Shown: positions 7,972 to 16,280, numbered from the stretch's first letter. The stretch is DNA of 64,000 nt from Mycolicibacterium celeriflavum (GCF_010731795.1 NZ_AP022591.1:4340001-4404000), one strand, 5' to 3'. Notes: generated from the letters alone by a model not told the origin. Numbers and translations: made by a program.

Positions 7972-8805
7972 ATGACCACCTGGAAAGACGCACCGAACCG
8001 CAGCATCGACGTCGACGGCGTGACGTTCGCCTACCGCGAGCTCGGCAATGGCTCAGACGTTCCAGTGGTGTTCCTGCACCACCTGACTGCAGTCCTCGAC
8101 GACTGGGATCCGCGCATCGTCGACGGCATCGCCGCGCACCACCGCGTGATCGCGTTCGACAATCGCGGTGTCGGCGCTACCGGCGGTTCGGTGCCAACCA
8201 CCGTCGAGCAGATGGGTGCCGACGCCATTGCCTTCATCCGCGCCCTGGGCCTTGAACAGGTTGACCTGTTCGGATTCTCACTAGGCGGTGGCGTCGCCCA
8301 GATGGTGGCGCTGCAGGCGCCAGAACTCGTCCGTCGAATGATCCTGGCAGGCACCGGGCCCCGCGGCGGCGGTGGCATCGACAAGATGGCCACCATCGTC
8401 GGCGGCGCCTACCTCAAAGCGGCACTCACTCGCAGCGACCCCAGGAACTTCCTCTTTTTCCCTCGCACCCCGGAAGGCAAGCACGCCGCATCGCAGTACC
8501 TCGGCCGACTCAAAGAACGGACACAGAACCGCGACGAGGGAATTTCGTTGCGGGCGGGCATCGCTCAGATCAAGGCCATCCGACACGCGGGTAAGAGTGC
8601 ACCCGATGACCTCTCCCTCATCACCCACCCCGTCCTGGTCGCCAACGGTGATCACGACCTCATGGTCGACAGCAGTCACTCAGCCGACATGGCACGTCGA
8701 CTCCCCGACGCGCAGCTGAAGATCTACCCCGACTCGGGGCACGGCGGGGTGTTCCAGCACCACCGAACCTTCGTGCCCGATGCATTGCAATTCCTCGCCC
8801 ACTAA
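7972..8805 (+). CDS. alpha/beta hydrolase (first of a tandem pair)
   Basis: A 277-residue alpha/beta-hydrolase-fold enzyme. The nucleophile elbow GFSLGG places Ser103 as catalytic; the acid is in GDHDLMV and the His in PDSGHGGVFQ near residue 262. The oxyanion strand reads VVFLHHL, where most relatives have HG. Similar proteins are annotated as hydrolases of esters, lactones or halogenated compounds; the substrate is unknown. The start is 30 bp past the operator region, with GGAAGG about 8 bases upstream. It is followed by a clearly related second copy, consistent with local gene duplication under one TetR regulator. Confidence 0.88.
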   Translation: MTTWKDAPNRSIDVDGVTFAYRELGNGSDVPVVFLHHLTAVLDDWDPRIVDGIAAHHRVIAFDNRGVGATGGSVPTTVEQMGADAIAFIRALGLEQVDLFGFSLGGGVAQMVALQAPELVRRMILAGTGPRGGGGIDKMATIVGGAYLKAALTRSDPRNFLFFPRTPEGKHAASQYLGRLKERTQNRDEGISLRAGIAQIKAIRHAGKSAPDDLSLITHPVLVANGDHDLMVDSSHSADMARRLPDAQLKIYPDSGHGGVFQHHRTFVPDALQFLAH

Positions 8806-8833
8806 CCGCTTCAAAGAGCGTCCGGAGATGGCC

Positions 8834-9676
8834 ATGAACACGATTACGTCGTACCAGCACGCACCGTCACGCACCATTACCGCGGGTGGTGTTACCTACA
8901 GCTACCGCGAACTCGGACCCACGGGTGGAGTTCCCGTTGTCTTCCTCGTCCACCTCGCTGCCACGCTGGACAACTGGGATCCCCGGGTCATCGACCCGAT
9001 CGCCGAACGTCACCATGTCATCGCGTTCGACAACCGCGGCGTTGGAGCCTCTACCGGAGCAGTCCCGGACACCGTGGAATCGATGGCCGACGACGCCTAC
9101 ACCTTCATTACCGCACTAGGTTTCAACACCGTCGACATCTTGTCCTTCTCCCTCGGCGGGATGATCGCGCAAGTTCTGGCGATCAAACATCCGGACCTCG
9201 TCCGCAAACTGATCCTCACTGGAACCGGACCTGCGGGCGGAGCAGGAATCGATAAAGTCGCGGGCACAACCTATTACGACATGGTGCGTGCCGCCCTCAC
9301 CCGCAAAGACCCCAAGGAGTTCCTGTTCTTCAACCGCGACGCCGTCGGCAAACGCGCCGCACGCGCGTTCGTCGAGCGCCTCGGCGAACGGACCGAGGAC
9401 AGGGACGCGAAGATCAGAGTGACGGCCTTCCGAACTCAACTCAAGGCGATCAAACGATGGGGACGCGCCACGCCGGCCGATCTGTCCCGGATCACCCAGC
9501 CGACACTGATCGCCAACGGCGACAACGACCGCATGGTCCCCACGGAACTCTCCGAAGACATGCACCGACGCATCACCGGTTCTCAACTCACCATCTATCC
9601 GAACTCCGGCCACGGGGCGATCTTCCAGTACCACCGAGAATTCGCCTCGACCGCAATCCGATTTCTGGACGGCTGA
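8834..9676 (+). CDS. alpha/beta hydrolase (second of a tandem pair)
   Basis: A 280-residue paralogue of the preceding gene with the same layout: FLVHLAATLDNWDPRVIDPI, nucleophile SFSLGG with Ser106, acid in NGDNDRMV and catalytic His in NSGHGAIFQ. Oxyanion-side residues differ from the first copy (FLVH versus FLHH), suggesting a different substrate range. Two ATGs occur at 8828 and 8834; GGAG lies at 8824-8827, directly abutting the first, so the second has the proper spacing and is chosen. The spacing of 28 bp after the first hydrolase suggests one transcript. The stop is immediately adjacent to the convergent rnhA stop. Confidence 0.88.
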   Translation: MNTITSYQHAPSRTITAGGVTYSYRELGPTGGVPVVFLVHLAATLDNWDPRVIDPIAERHHVIAFDNRGVGASTGAVPDTVESMADDAYTFITALGFNTVDILSFSLGGMIAQVLAIKHPDLVRKLILTGTGPAGGAGIDKVAGTTYYDMVRAALTRKDPKEFLFFNRDAVGKRAARAFVERLGERTEDRDAKIRVTAFRTQLKAIKRWGRATPADLSRITQPTLIANGDNDRMVPTELSEDMHRRITGSQLTIYPNSGHGAIFQYHREFASTAIRFLDG

Positions 9677-10138
9677 CTAGACGCCGATTGCCGCCGCGGC
9701 GACCGCTTCCTGTAAGCCCCGCGTGGCCAACCGGTCGGCCAACTCGTTGTCGGCGACCCCCGAGTGGCCCTTGACCCAGAACCACTCGATCCGGTGCGGC
9801 GCGCAGGCCAGTCGCAGCCGCATCCAAAGGTCGACGTTTTTCACCGGCTGCTTCGCGACGGTCATCCAGCCGTTGCGCTCCCAACCGTGCACCCATTTGG
9901 TGATGCCGTTCCGGACATAGGTGCTGTCGGTGTGGAGGTGGACGACCACGGGTCTGGTGAGCGCCTCGAGAGCCATGATCGGCGCCGTCAACTCCATCCG
10001 GTTGTTGCTGGTCGCGGACTCGCCACCGCACATCTCGCGGACGTGACCACGCTGCCGCAGCACCGCGCCCCAACCACCGGGGCCGGGATTGGGTCTGCAT
10101 CCGCCGTCGGTGTGGATAACCACCACGTCCTCGGTCAT
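9677..10138 (-). CDS. rnhA: ribonuclease HI
   Basis: A 153-residue RNase HI that cleaves the RNA strand of RNA:DNA hybrids. All four carboxylate/His active-site elements are visible: Asp11 in HTDGGCRPNPG, Glu in NNRMELTA, Asp in HTDSTYV and the C-terminal GHSGVADNELADRLA with His and Asp. The basic-protrusion region is KWVHGWERNGW. The start at 10138 (MTEDVVV) is preferred over an in-frame extension of 13 codons because the enzyme core begins there. It is a single gene, convergent with the second hydrolase with no spacer. Confidence 0.93.
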   Translation of the reverse strand: MTEDVVVIHTDGGCRPNPGPGGWGAVLRQRGHVREMCGGESATSNNRMELTAPIMALEALTRPVVVHLHTDSTYVRNGITKWVHGWERNGWMTVAKQPVKNVDLWMRLRLACAPHRIEWFWVKGHSGVADNELADRLATRGLQEAVAAAAIGV

Positions 10139-10212
10139 GCGGCAGAGGATAGGCACCGCGTCGAGCACTCGGCTCACCGACTCGCCGAGAGCCTCTCCGT
10201 CCGACTGCCTGG

Positions 10213-10238
10213 GGCTTGGAAACCCAGCTCAGCGGGTA
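10213..10238 (+). promoter_or_regulatory. possible sigma-F-type promoter
   Basis: GGCTT (10213-10217), a 16-bp spacer and GGGTA (10234-10238) resemble the mycobacterial sigma-F consensus GGTTT-N15-17-GGGTA with one mismatch in the -35 element. It would place a start site about 50-65 bp before the AraC-type gene. Weak evidence. Confidence 0.3.
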
Positions 10239-10288
10239 CGGTAGTAACAGCTAGAGGGTTGAGCCCATGCCCCGTCTCGCTTCGGTTC

Positions 10289-10318
10289 GAGTGGGTGATT
10301 CTCGAGTGGGTGATTCTC
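10289..10318 (+). repeat. 15-bp perfect tandem duplication at the AraC start
   Basis: GAGTGGGTGATTCTC occurs twice head to tail. Each copy carries an in-frame GTG (10295 and 10310), so the duplication offers two equivalent start codons for the downstream AraC-type gene and adds five codons if the first is used. Confidence 0.85.
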
Positions 10319-11305
10319 ATAGCCAACACGGCCGTCAAAGTGCATAGCCCGCAGCGGTCTCACGTCGAGATCGCCGAACTCGCCCGCGCACAGGAGTTCC
10401 TCGAGGACGCCTACGGCGCCAAGATGCGACTGCGCCGGGAAGAAACCGCCCCTCGGCCGGCGGAGCTTCTCTCACATGCACGCACCACGGTCGGACCGTT
10501 CGCCATCGAGGACATTCGGTTGGCAGGCGACGTGCAGGCCACCACGGAACCGTTGCACAAGGTCATGATGGTATGGCCCACCAGCGGGCGGATGCGTCGG
10601 GAGTGCCGTCACGAGGTGACCGATTTGGCCGCGGGTGAGGGCGCTCTCGTCTCCCAACCGGACACCGCGCATTGGACGCATGTCCACGATCTGCACGCGG
10701 TCTCGGTGGTGCTGGACCCGGCGATCCTTGCCGGGGTCGCCACGGGGCTCCCGGCCAGCCATGCGCCGATTTACTTCACCAGCCTGCAGCCCGTCGACGC
10801 GGCAGCGGCTCGTCGGTTGAAGAACACGATCACCTACGTCAAGGACGTCATCCTCGCCGACGACGCGATGGCCACCCCGCTGGTTCTCGGCCATGCCGCG
10901 CGCCTGCTCGCCGCCGTGACGATGTCGACATTCCCGAACACGTTCGCCACAGCGCCCGTGCCGCAGGACCGCACGGACCACCAACCCGTGCTGCTTCGTC
11001 GTGCGATCGAGTTCATGGATTCGAACATCACCAGCGACATCGCGCTCGACGATGTCGCCCGGGCCGTGCACGTCACGCCGCGCGCGGTGCAGTACATGTT
11101 TCGGCGCCACCTGGAGACGACGCCGCTGCAGTACCTTCGCCGGCTCCGGCTGCACCACGCCCACCAGGAGCTTCAGGCCGCCGACCGCTCTCGGACCACG
11201 GTGACCGAGATCGCCGCCCGCTGGGGATTCGCGCACACCGGCCGGTTCGCAGTCTTGTACCGCGAGACATACGGGCGTTCACCACACACGACTCTGCGAG
11301 ATTGA
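10310..11305 (+). CDS. AraC-family transcriptional regulator
   Basis: About 331 residues. The N-terminal ~180 residues form a cupin-like ligand domain of the AraC-binding-2 type (ARAQEFLEDAYG, then HKVMMVWPTSGRM). The C-terminal ~100 residues are the double helix-turn-helix domain: SDIALDDVARAVHVTPRAVQYMFRRHL and TEIAARWGFAHTGRFAVLYRETYGRSP, the standard AraC signature. Start choice is uncertain: GTG at 10295 or 10310 lie in a tandem 15-bp duplication and no convincing Shine-Dalgarno sequence precedes either. The inducer and targets are unknown, and the neighbours give no pathway hint. Confidence 0.85.
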   Translation: MILIANTAVKVHSPQRSHVEIAELARAQEFLEDAYGAKMRLRREETAPRPAELLSHARTTVGPFAIEDIRLAGDVQATTEPLHKVMMVWPTSGRMRRECRHEVTDLAAGEGALVSQPDTAHWTHVHDLHAVSVVLDPAILAGVATGLPASHAPIYFTSLQPVDAAAARRLKNTITYVKDVILADDAMATPLVLGHAARLLAAVTMSTFPNTFATAPVPQDRTDHQPVLLRRAIEFMDSNITSDIALDDVARAVHVTPRAVQYMFRRHLETTPLQYLRRLRLHHAHQELQAADRSRTTVTEIAARWGFAHTGRFAVLYRETYGRSPHTTLRD

Positions 11306-11310
11306 TCGTC

Positions 11311-11712
11311 ATGCCAGTGGCTGGCGAACACCCCCCGGACGAGCCCTCACCCGAGGATCGTGCGTCGCGGGCCCGTGAGCGGGCAGACGAGTTGCGCGAA
11401 CGAACCGCATACCTCGAGGGAGGCGGACCGGCGACCGCGGAGACGGCGGAGCGGGCGCAACTGCGTGCCGAACAAGCGCTCGATCGTGCCCGCGACGCGC
11501 ATCATTCGGCCGCGGCCCGACATCTCAACGCCGGCCGGGCACACCGCCTGGCGGCGGCGGCTCATGAGCAAGCCGCACTGTTCGCCGATGACACCTCCAG
11601 CGGTGCCCACCAAGACGCCGCCGCCCGCCACCGCGACGCCGCGTCACAGCACGATGCTGCGGCCGCGGATGATGCGGCCAAGGAGGCAGCGGACGACCGC
11701 CGCCGGAACTAG
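11311..11712 (+). CDS. alanine-rich, coiled-coil hypothetical protein
   Basis: A 133-residue, highly polar protein rich in Ala, Arg, Glu, Asp and His, with no membrane segment or signal peptide. Long heptad-like helices are predicted by eye (RASRARERADELRERTAYLE, RAQLRAEQALDRARDAHHSA, QDAAARHRDAASQHDAAAAD). It begins five bases after the AraC stop, suggesting co-transcription. The ATG at 11311 is the natural start; no strong ribosome site is seen. Its stop TAG overlaps the stop of the convergent CheR-PAS gene (CTAG, 11709-11712). Similar Ala-rich proteins in mycobacteria are stress-associated in some cases, but no function can be assigned here. Confidence 0.65.
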   Translation: MPVAGEHPPDEPSPEDRASRARERADELRERTAYLEGGGPATAETAERAQLRAEQALDRARDAHHSAAARHLNAGRAHRLAAAAHEQAALFADDTSSGAHQDAAARHRDAASQHDAAAADDAAKEAADDRRRN

Positions 11713-13550
11713 GACTCGGCTTCCATCAACAGCAGAGCACCGCTGATGGAAGCCGGGGTCGAGCGGAACGCGCTGCACGTGACCCGCACCCGAGTAGCCC
11801 GGCCGCGACGATTGACGGCTTCGACCACCGTTTCTTCGGTGCTCTCGGCATCCACGAACGCCCTACCGATCAGGGGTTTGACGGCGTCGGTGGGAAAGCC
11901 GATGTCCAACGAGTTCAGCGCCGATCCGACCACTTCTTCTGCCCGTAGGCCCCAGAGCTCCTCGCATCCTCGGTTCCACACCACCACCCGCATCTCCCGG
12001 TCCACCACCACCAGTCCGAGGTGGATGGAGTCGACTAGGGCGTCCATGGAGCTCTTCGCCTCGTCGAGCTCACGGCTGCGCTCGTGCAGCGTGTCGTTGA
12101 TCGTGTGGAGTTCGTCGTTGGTGGACTGCAGCTCCTCGTTCATGGTCTCGAGCTCTTCGTTGGTGGACTGCAGTTCTTCGTTGGTGGTCTCCAGCTCCTC
12201 GATCGTCGACTGCAGTTCTTCGTTGGTGGTCTCCAACTCCTCGTTGGTCGACTGCAGTTCCTCGTAGGCCGCCTCCAGCTGGCCGTTGGTGTGCACGACG
12301 CGGTCCAGCAGCACCCGCGTCGCGGTGACGTCGAAGAACACGATGGAGACGCCCAGCAGGCGGTTCTCTGCGTCGATGAGCGGATTGATGTGGATCTCGA
12401 ACCATTGCGTGTCGAAGCCGGATCGTTGCCACTCGACGTCCTGGATCCGCGCCGGGCGGCGCTCCACCCGGGACTGGTCGAGGTACGCCCGCAACTCCAC
12501 CGGCCGGTAGGACAACTCGAGATCGCGCAACAGCCTGCCGACGTCGCGGTCGGAGAGCCCGAACGTCGCTTCGGCCTGCAAGTTCACCATCGCGATCGTG
12601 TCGTCGCCGGTCACGACGATCTGCGCCACCGGGCTGGCGCGAAAGGCAAGGTCGCGGACCAGCCCGAGGCCCGGTAGGTCGCCGTGCCGGACGTTGTTCG
12701 CTGTGTGGTTGCCGAAGCGGTCGACGTTGCCGTGCGAACCCGCGGTCTTGCGAAACACCCGGTGGTCAAGGTCCAACGGGCTGAAGCGATCGCCGTGGCT
12801 CAACAGCATTTCGGCGTGGCCGAGGAAGAGCGTGCCGTGCGGTGCAAGCGCAAAATGCAACCGTCCCAGGATATTTCGCTGAGTGGCGGCGTTGAAATAC
12901 ATCAGCGTGTTGCGGCAAGCCAGCAGATCCACCTTGGAGATCGGGGCGTCCTTGACAAGGTCGTTGCGACCGAATATCACCGCGCGGCGCAGATCCTTGC
13001 GAAACACAAAGCGGCCGTTGGTGTTCTCGAAGTACCGGTCGAGCATTTCGGGCGGGACCGACTCGACGGCCTTGGCGTCGTATGACCCGGCGCGTCCTGC
13101 GGTGAGCGCATCCTCGTCGACGTCGGTCGCGTAGATCTTGACCCGCTGCCGGAACGCCTCCACCCCCAACTCCTCGGCGAGGATCATCGCCAATGTGTAG
13201 GCCTCCTGACCCGAAGCGCATCCGGCGCTCCACACCCGGATGGGGCTGCCGGGTCCGCGGTCGGCGAGCATCGGCGAAACGACTTCGCGCTGGACAAATT
13301 CCCATGCGGGCGGGTCACGGAAGAACGAGGTGACATTGATCAGGATCGTGTTGAAAAGTGCGGAGAACTCGTCGGAATTGACCTGCAACAGATCCAGGTA
13401 CCGCTCGTAAGTGTCCGCGCCCACCCGCTCCATCCGATGCCGCACTCGACGCATCAGGGAAGTGCGCTTGTAACCGGTGAAGTCGAAGCCGCGCGTATCG
13501 CGCATGTACTGCAAGAGAGCCTCGAACGACTCGTCTGTCTGCTCGTTCAA
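11709..13550 (-). CDS. CheR-type methyltransferase fused to PAS domains
   Basis: A 613-residue protein. Residues ~1-80 are the CheR N-terminal helical domain (LLQYMRDTRGFDFTGYK), and ~80-270 the SAM-dependent methyltransferase (VTSFFRDPPAW, VWSAGCASGQEAYTLAM, VDLLACRNTLMYF). A first PAS region (~305-420) follows, then a coiled coil built on a 14-residue period (EELQSTNEELETTN, nearly four copies, DNA 12115-12265), and a second PAS domain to the C-terminus. Fusions of this kind occur in CheB/CheR-PAS signalling proteins that act outside classical chemotaxis. It is last in an operon after CheB and STAS-HATPase genes. No chemoreceptor, CheA or CheW is encoded nearby, so its methyl-acceptor is unknown. 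Confidence 0.9.
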   Translation of the reverse strand: MNEQTDESFEALLQYMRDTRGFDFTGYKRTSLMRRVRHRMERVGADTYERYLDLLQVNSDEFSALFNTILINVTSFFRDPPAWEFVQREVVSPMLADRGPGSPIRVWSAGCASGQEAYTLAMILAEELGVEAFRQRVKIYATDVDEDALTAGRAGSYDAKAVESVPPEMLDRYFENTNGRFVFRKDLRRAVIFGRNDLVKDAPISKVDLLACRNTLMYFNAATQRNILGRLHFALAPHGTLFLGHAEMLLSHGDRFSPLDLDHRVFRKTAGSHGNVDRFGNHTANNVRHGDLPGLGLVRDLAFRASPVAQIVVTGDDTIAMVNLQAEATFGLSDRDVGRLLRDLELSYRPVELRAYLDQSRVERRPARIQDVEWQRSGFDTQWFEIHINPLIDAENRLLGVSIVFFDVTATRVLLDRVVHTNGQLEAAYEELQSTNEELETTNEELQSTIEELETTNEELQSTNEELETMNEELQSTNDELHTINDTLHERSRELDEAKSSMDALVDSIHLGLVVVDREMRVVVWNRGCEELWGLRAEEVVGSALNSLDIGFPTDAVKPLIGRAFVDAESTEETVVEAVNRRGRATRVRVTCSAFRSTPASISGALLLMEAES

Positions 13551-13593
13551 CCCGTGTCCGATCGCCGTACCGCGGCCTTGACCATACTCGCCA

Positions 13594-14346
13594 CTACAGC
13601 CGGTTCTCTGGACCGATCACCGCCCACACCGTTTTGCCCGACGGCGTCGGTGCGTTGCCCCACGCGCGGCACAGTGCGGTCACGATGCGCAGGCCCGTCG
13701 GCGGGCCACCGCCGCACTCCCGTACGCCCGCGGGTGCATGGCTGCCATCCTCGACCGCAACGGTCACCGCTGAACCGTCACTCTCCAGCCGCAGGTTCGG
13801 GTCGCTCTTCGCGTGCGCCACAGCGTTTTCCACGAAAGCGGTGGCGACGACCTTGGCCACCGGGATCAATTCCGGCTGCGCCCACGCCGTGAGCCACTCG
13901 TCCACGAGTTCACGCGTCCGCCGCAGGCTTGCCATGCCGCCCGGCAGATATGCCCGCGCACGACGTCGGATCCTCAGGGGCGAGGGCGCAACGAGCGCCT
14001 CCACCGCCGTGCGGATCGTGGGATAGACCGGGACGTATCGGGTGATCCCGTTGCGGATGATGGCCGATCGGCCGTCGAGATGTTCGCAGACGAGCATGAT
14101 CGGGATCTCCGGCCACCGGTCGACATGCCAGCGCGCGCTCGTGAACACCGCCCACGCCGACTCGGCAGGCACGTCGAGGGTCGTCACGTCGACGATGACC
14201 GCAGTGGGCTCGTCCAGGGCTGCCTTGATGATCCGGTCCCGAAGCGGACGGTATGTCCTGCTGTCGAGCAGACCGTCAGGGGTCAGGACCGTCGCGCCGC
14301 CGAACGCATCGGCCGCGATGTCCAGTGCGCATACGTCATCAGTCAA
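13594..14346 (-). CDS. STAS domain / HATPase_c (RsbW-like) regulator
   Basis: A 250-residue two-domain protein. Residues ~1-115 are STAS-like (LTPDGLLDSRTYRPLRDRII, IVDVTTLDVPAESAWAV), the fold of anti-anti-sigma factors. Residues ~130-250 are a GHKL ATPase of the RsbW/SpoIIAB kind with N-box FVENAVAHAK and G2 box GPPTGLRIVTALCRAWG. The combination suggests a partner-switching component that could bind or phosphorylate other STAS proteins, possibly linked to sigma-F. Its ATG lies inside the end of the upstream cheB-like gene (8-bp overlap), indicating translational coupling. A phosphorylatable Ser in the STAS domain was not confidently identified. Confidence 0.82.
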   Translation of the reverse strand: MTDDVCALDIAADAFGGATVLTPDGLLDSRTYRPLRDRIIKAALDEPTAVIVDVTTLDVPAESAWAVFTSARWHVDRWPEIPIMLVCEHLDGRSAIIRNGITRYVPVYPTIRTAVEALVAPSPLRIRRRARAYLPGGMASLRRTRELVDEWLTAWAQPELIPVAKVVATAFVENAVAHAKSDPNLRLESDGSAVTVAVEDGSHAPAGVRECGGGPPTGLRIVTALCRAWGNAPTPSGKTVWAVIGPENRL

Positions 14347-15343
14347 TGAGCTCGCCCCGATCGGAAGCCGCCTCCGACAGCCGCTTACCCAAGATCGTCA
14401 GCGCACGTTCGGCCTCGTCCGCCTGGGTGGTGTAGCGGTCGAACAACACACCGCTGCCGACGTTCTCGGCCATCCGGCGGGCGAGTTTGGCCTTCTCCTG
14501 CAGGCTGCGCAGGGCAACCCAGAGCGCACCTTCGACTTCGTCGTCGCGCGCCGTCAGCAATGCATCGGCCGTCCAGGCATGGCCGACCCGGCAGCGGTAG
14601 TTGTCCTTGCTGATCTCCATCAGCGATCCGTTGCAGTCGGGGCAGGTGTACCCGGAGGGCGGACCCAGTTCCTCGCTGTCGAACGGCGTGCCGAACCGCG
14701 GCCCCATCGCGATGCGGTTTTCGAGCTTCATCAGGTCGTCGGGTTCCATCTCCTGATCCTCGATCTCTCGGTTCGCCAGGCTCTCCAGGAGGGCACCGAC
14801 ATCTTTGGCCGCGACCCGGTGGTCGACGACACCGGCTCGGATGGCGTTCAGCGGCATCGATTTGTACAGCGCGTCATCGGGATGCTGCACGATCGTCGTC
14901 CCGCCCCTGGACCGGATCGCGCGCGCGCCGAGCACCCCGTCGTCCAGCACACCCGACATCAACACGCAGATGGCACGCGGCCCGAAGTCGAGGGCGACCG
15001 AGCGGAACAGGGCGTTGATCGCCGGGCGATAGGTATTCTCCGTCGGCCCCTCTGACAGCACCACGCGACTGTCGGCGACGAGCAGGTGACGGTCCGGCAC
15101 CGCGACGTAGATCAATCCGGGTTCGAGGGCCTCGCCATGACGCGCGGACATGGCCGGCAACGGTCCACTGCGGTCGATGATCTGCGCCAGCACGCTCGGC
15201 GCCTCGGCCGGTATGTGCAACGCCACCAGGACCGCAAACGGCAAATTTGCCCGCAGTCCAGACGAGAACTGGATGAGTGCCTCCACACCGCCCGCGGAAG
15301 CGCCCACCGCCACGACGCCTTGCAGCGACTGCGTGTCCGCCAT
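14339..15343 (-). CDS. CheB-type protein methylesterase with C-terminal zinc-ribbon-like module
   Basis: A 334-residue orphan CheB catalytic domain lacking the receiver domain found in chemotaxis CheB. The triad is visible: Ser16 in GASAGG, His in ALHIP and Asp in SGVLDDGVLGA. After the esterase (~1-190) comes an extra segment with CPDCNG, then YRCRVGHAWT (C-x2-C...C), suggesting a small metal-binding module, and a helical C-terminus. Without a receiver domain its activity must be controlled otherwise, perhaps through the downstream STAS-HATPase protein. First gene of the operon; a sigma-F-like promoter (15355-15379) lies directly upstream, leaving almost no 5' leader. Confidence 0.88.
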   Translation of the reverse strand: MADTQSLQGVVAVGASAGGVEALIQFSSGLRANLPFAVLVALHIPAEAPSVLAQIIDRSGPLPAMSARHGEALEPGLIYVAVPDRHLLVADSRVVLSEGPTENTYRPAINALFRSVALDFGPRAICVLMSGVLDDGVLGARAIRSRGGTTIVQHPDDALYKSMPLNAIRAGVVDHRVAAKDVGALLESLANREIEDQEMEPDDLMKLENRIAMGPRFGTPFDSEELGPPSGYTCPDCNGSLMEISKDNYRCRVGHAWTADALLTARDDEVEGALWVALRSLQEKAKLARRMAENVGSGVLFDRYTTQADEAERALTILGKRLSEAASDRGELID

Positions 15344-15354
15344 TGCGGTCAGGC

Positions 15355-15379
15355 TACCCCCACTTCGGGGCGGGTAACC
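15355..15379 (-). promoter_or_regulatory. sigma-F-like promoter of the CheB operon
   Basis: Read on the minus strand: GGTTA (15379-15375), a 15-bp spacer and GGGTA (15359-15355), against the mycobacterial sigma-F consensus GGTTT-N15-17-GGGTA (one mismatch). The -10 element ends 11 bp before the ATG at 15343, so the transcript would be nearly leaderless. Confidence 0.55.
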
Positions 15380-15383
15380 CTTG

Positions 15384-16250
15384 TCAGACCTTGGCGATCA
15401 CCGACTCTGCGAACCTCTCGAGATGGCCGATCTTGGTCTCCAGCGGTTCGGTGTCCGACCCCGTGATGTACGGGATTCGAAAACCGACGATGACGTCGGT
15501 CACGCCCTTGTCCTCGAGCCGTTTGATGCCGTCGGGCGTATAGGCGTCGGCGGAGATGACATGGACCTCGAACGGCCCGGTGCGGCCCTCCTCATCGCGG
15601 AACTGGTTGAGCCGCTTGAGCAGTCGATCCAACTCCTCGGCATCGCCGCCGCCGTGCATCCAGCCGTCGTTGCGGGCCGCCCGCCTGAGCGCGGCGTCGG
15701 CGTGGCCCCCGACGAGAATGGGGATGGGCTCGGTAGGTGCCGGTGTCATCTTCGTTTTCGGGATGTCGTAGAACTCGCCGTGGAACTCGAAGTACTCGCC
15801 GGTGGTCAGGCCTTTGATGATCTCGATGCACTCGTCCATACGTTTACCGCGCTTGGCGAACGGCACATCCATCAACTCGTAGTCCTCGGGCCACGGGCTG
15901 GTGCCCACGCCCAGCCCGAGGCGATTGCCGAAGAGCGCGGCCAGCGATCCGGCCTGTTTGGCCACCAGTGCGGGCGGCCGGATGGGCAGCTTGAGGACGA
16001 AGAAGTTGAACCGCAGCGTCGTGGTGACCGCGCTCAACGCGCCCGCGAGCACGAACGCCTCGATGAACGCCTTGCCGTCGAGGAATTCGCGGCTGCCGTC
16101 GGGTGTATAGGGATACTTGGAGTCCGACTCGAACGGGTAGGCGACGCTGTCGGCGATCGTCATCGCGTGGTAGCCCGCCGACTCCGCGGCCTGCGCCAAC
16201 GGTAGGTAGAACGCCGGATCGGTCATCGCTTCGGCATAGGTGAACCGCAC
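15384..16250 (-). CDS. LLM-class F420-dependent oxidoreductase
   Basis: A 288-residue luciferase-like TIM-barrel protein of the F420-dependent subclass. Recognisable elements are YLPLAQAAESAGYHAMTIAD near the N-terminus, FNFFVLKLPIRPPALVAKQ, LGLGVGTSPWPEDYELM (cofactor loop) and IPILVGGHADAALRRAARNDGW. These enzymes use the deazaflavin F420 in redox steps on lipids, sterols or xenobiotics. It appears to be the counterpart of Rv0940c. Translation starts at GTG 16250. A near-perfect KstR-type palindrome (16261-16274) lies just upstream, so induction during sterol growth is a reasonable inference. Confidence 0.87.
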   Translation of the reverse strand: MRFTYAEAMTDPAFYLPLAQAAESAGYHAMTIADSVAYPFESDSKYPYTPDGSREFLDGKAFIEAFVLAGALSAVTTTLRFNFFVLKLPIRPPALVAKQAGSLAALFGNRLGLGVGTSPWPEDYELMDVPFAKRGKRMDECIEIIKGLTTGEYFEFHGEFYDIPKTKMTPAPTEPIPILVGGHADAALRRAARNDGWMHGGGDAEELDRLLKRLNQFRDEEGRTGPFEVHVISADAYTPDGIKRLEDKGVTDVIVGFRIPYITGSDTEPLETKIGHLERFAESVIAKV

Positions 16251-16260
16251 GCCGCAATAC

Positions 16261-16274
16261 TAGAACGGGTTCTA
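16261..16274. promoter_or_regulatory. KstR-like operator
   Basis: TAGAACGGGTTCTA, extended to ACTAGAAC/GTTCTAGT on both sides (16259-16276), matches TnnAACnnGTTnnA at all fixed positions. It is 11 bp upstream of the F420 oxidoreductase start (16250) and 42 bp upstream of the divergent DUF4235 gene. Confidence 0.7.
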
Positions 16275-16280
16275 GTCTCG

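Noticed and set aside
9764..10294. N-terminal extension of the AraC reading frame
   Set aside because: The upstream part runs opposite rnhA and has shadow composition; the regulator's recognised domain starts only after about 10310.
10672..11310. N-terminal extension of the Ala-rich protein frame
   Set aside because: It overlaps the AraC gene in another frame; the ATG at 11311 begins the distinctive Ala/Glu-rich sequence.
12115..12265. DNA-level tandem repeat or CRISPR-like array
   Set aside because: The 42-bp period is explained by the EELQSTNEELETTN coiled-coil repeat of the CheR-PAS protein; there are no distinct spacers.
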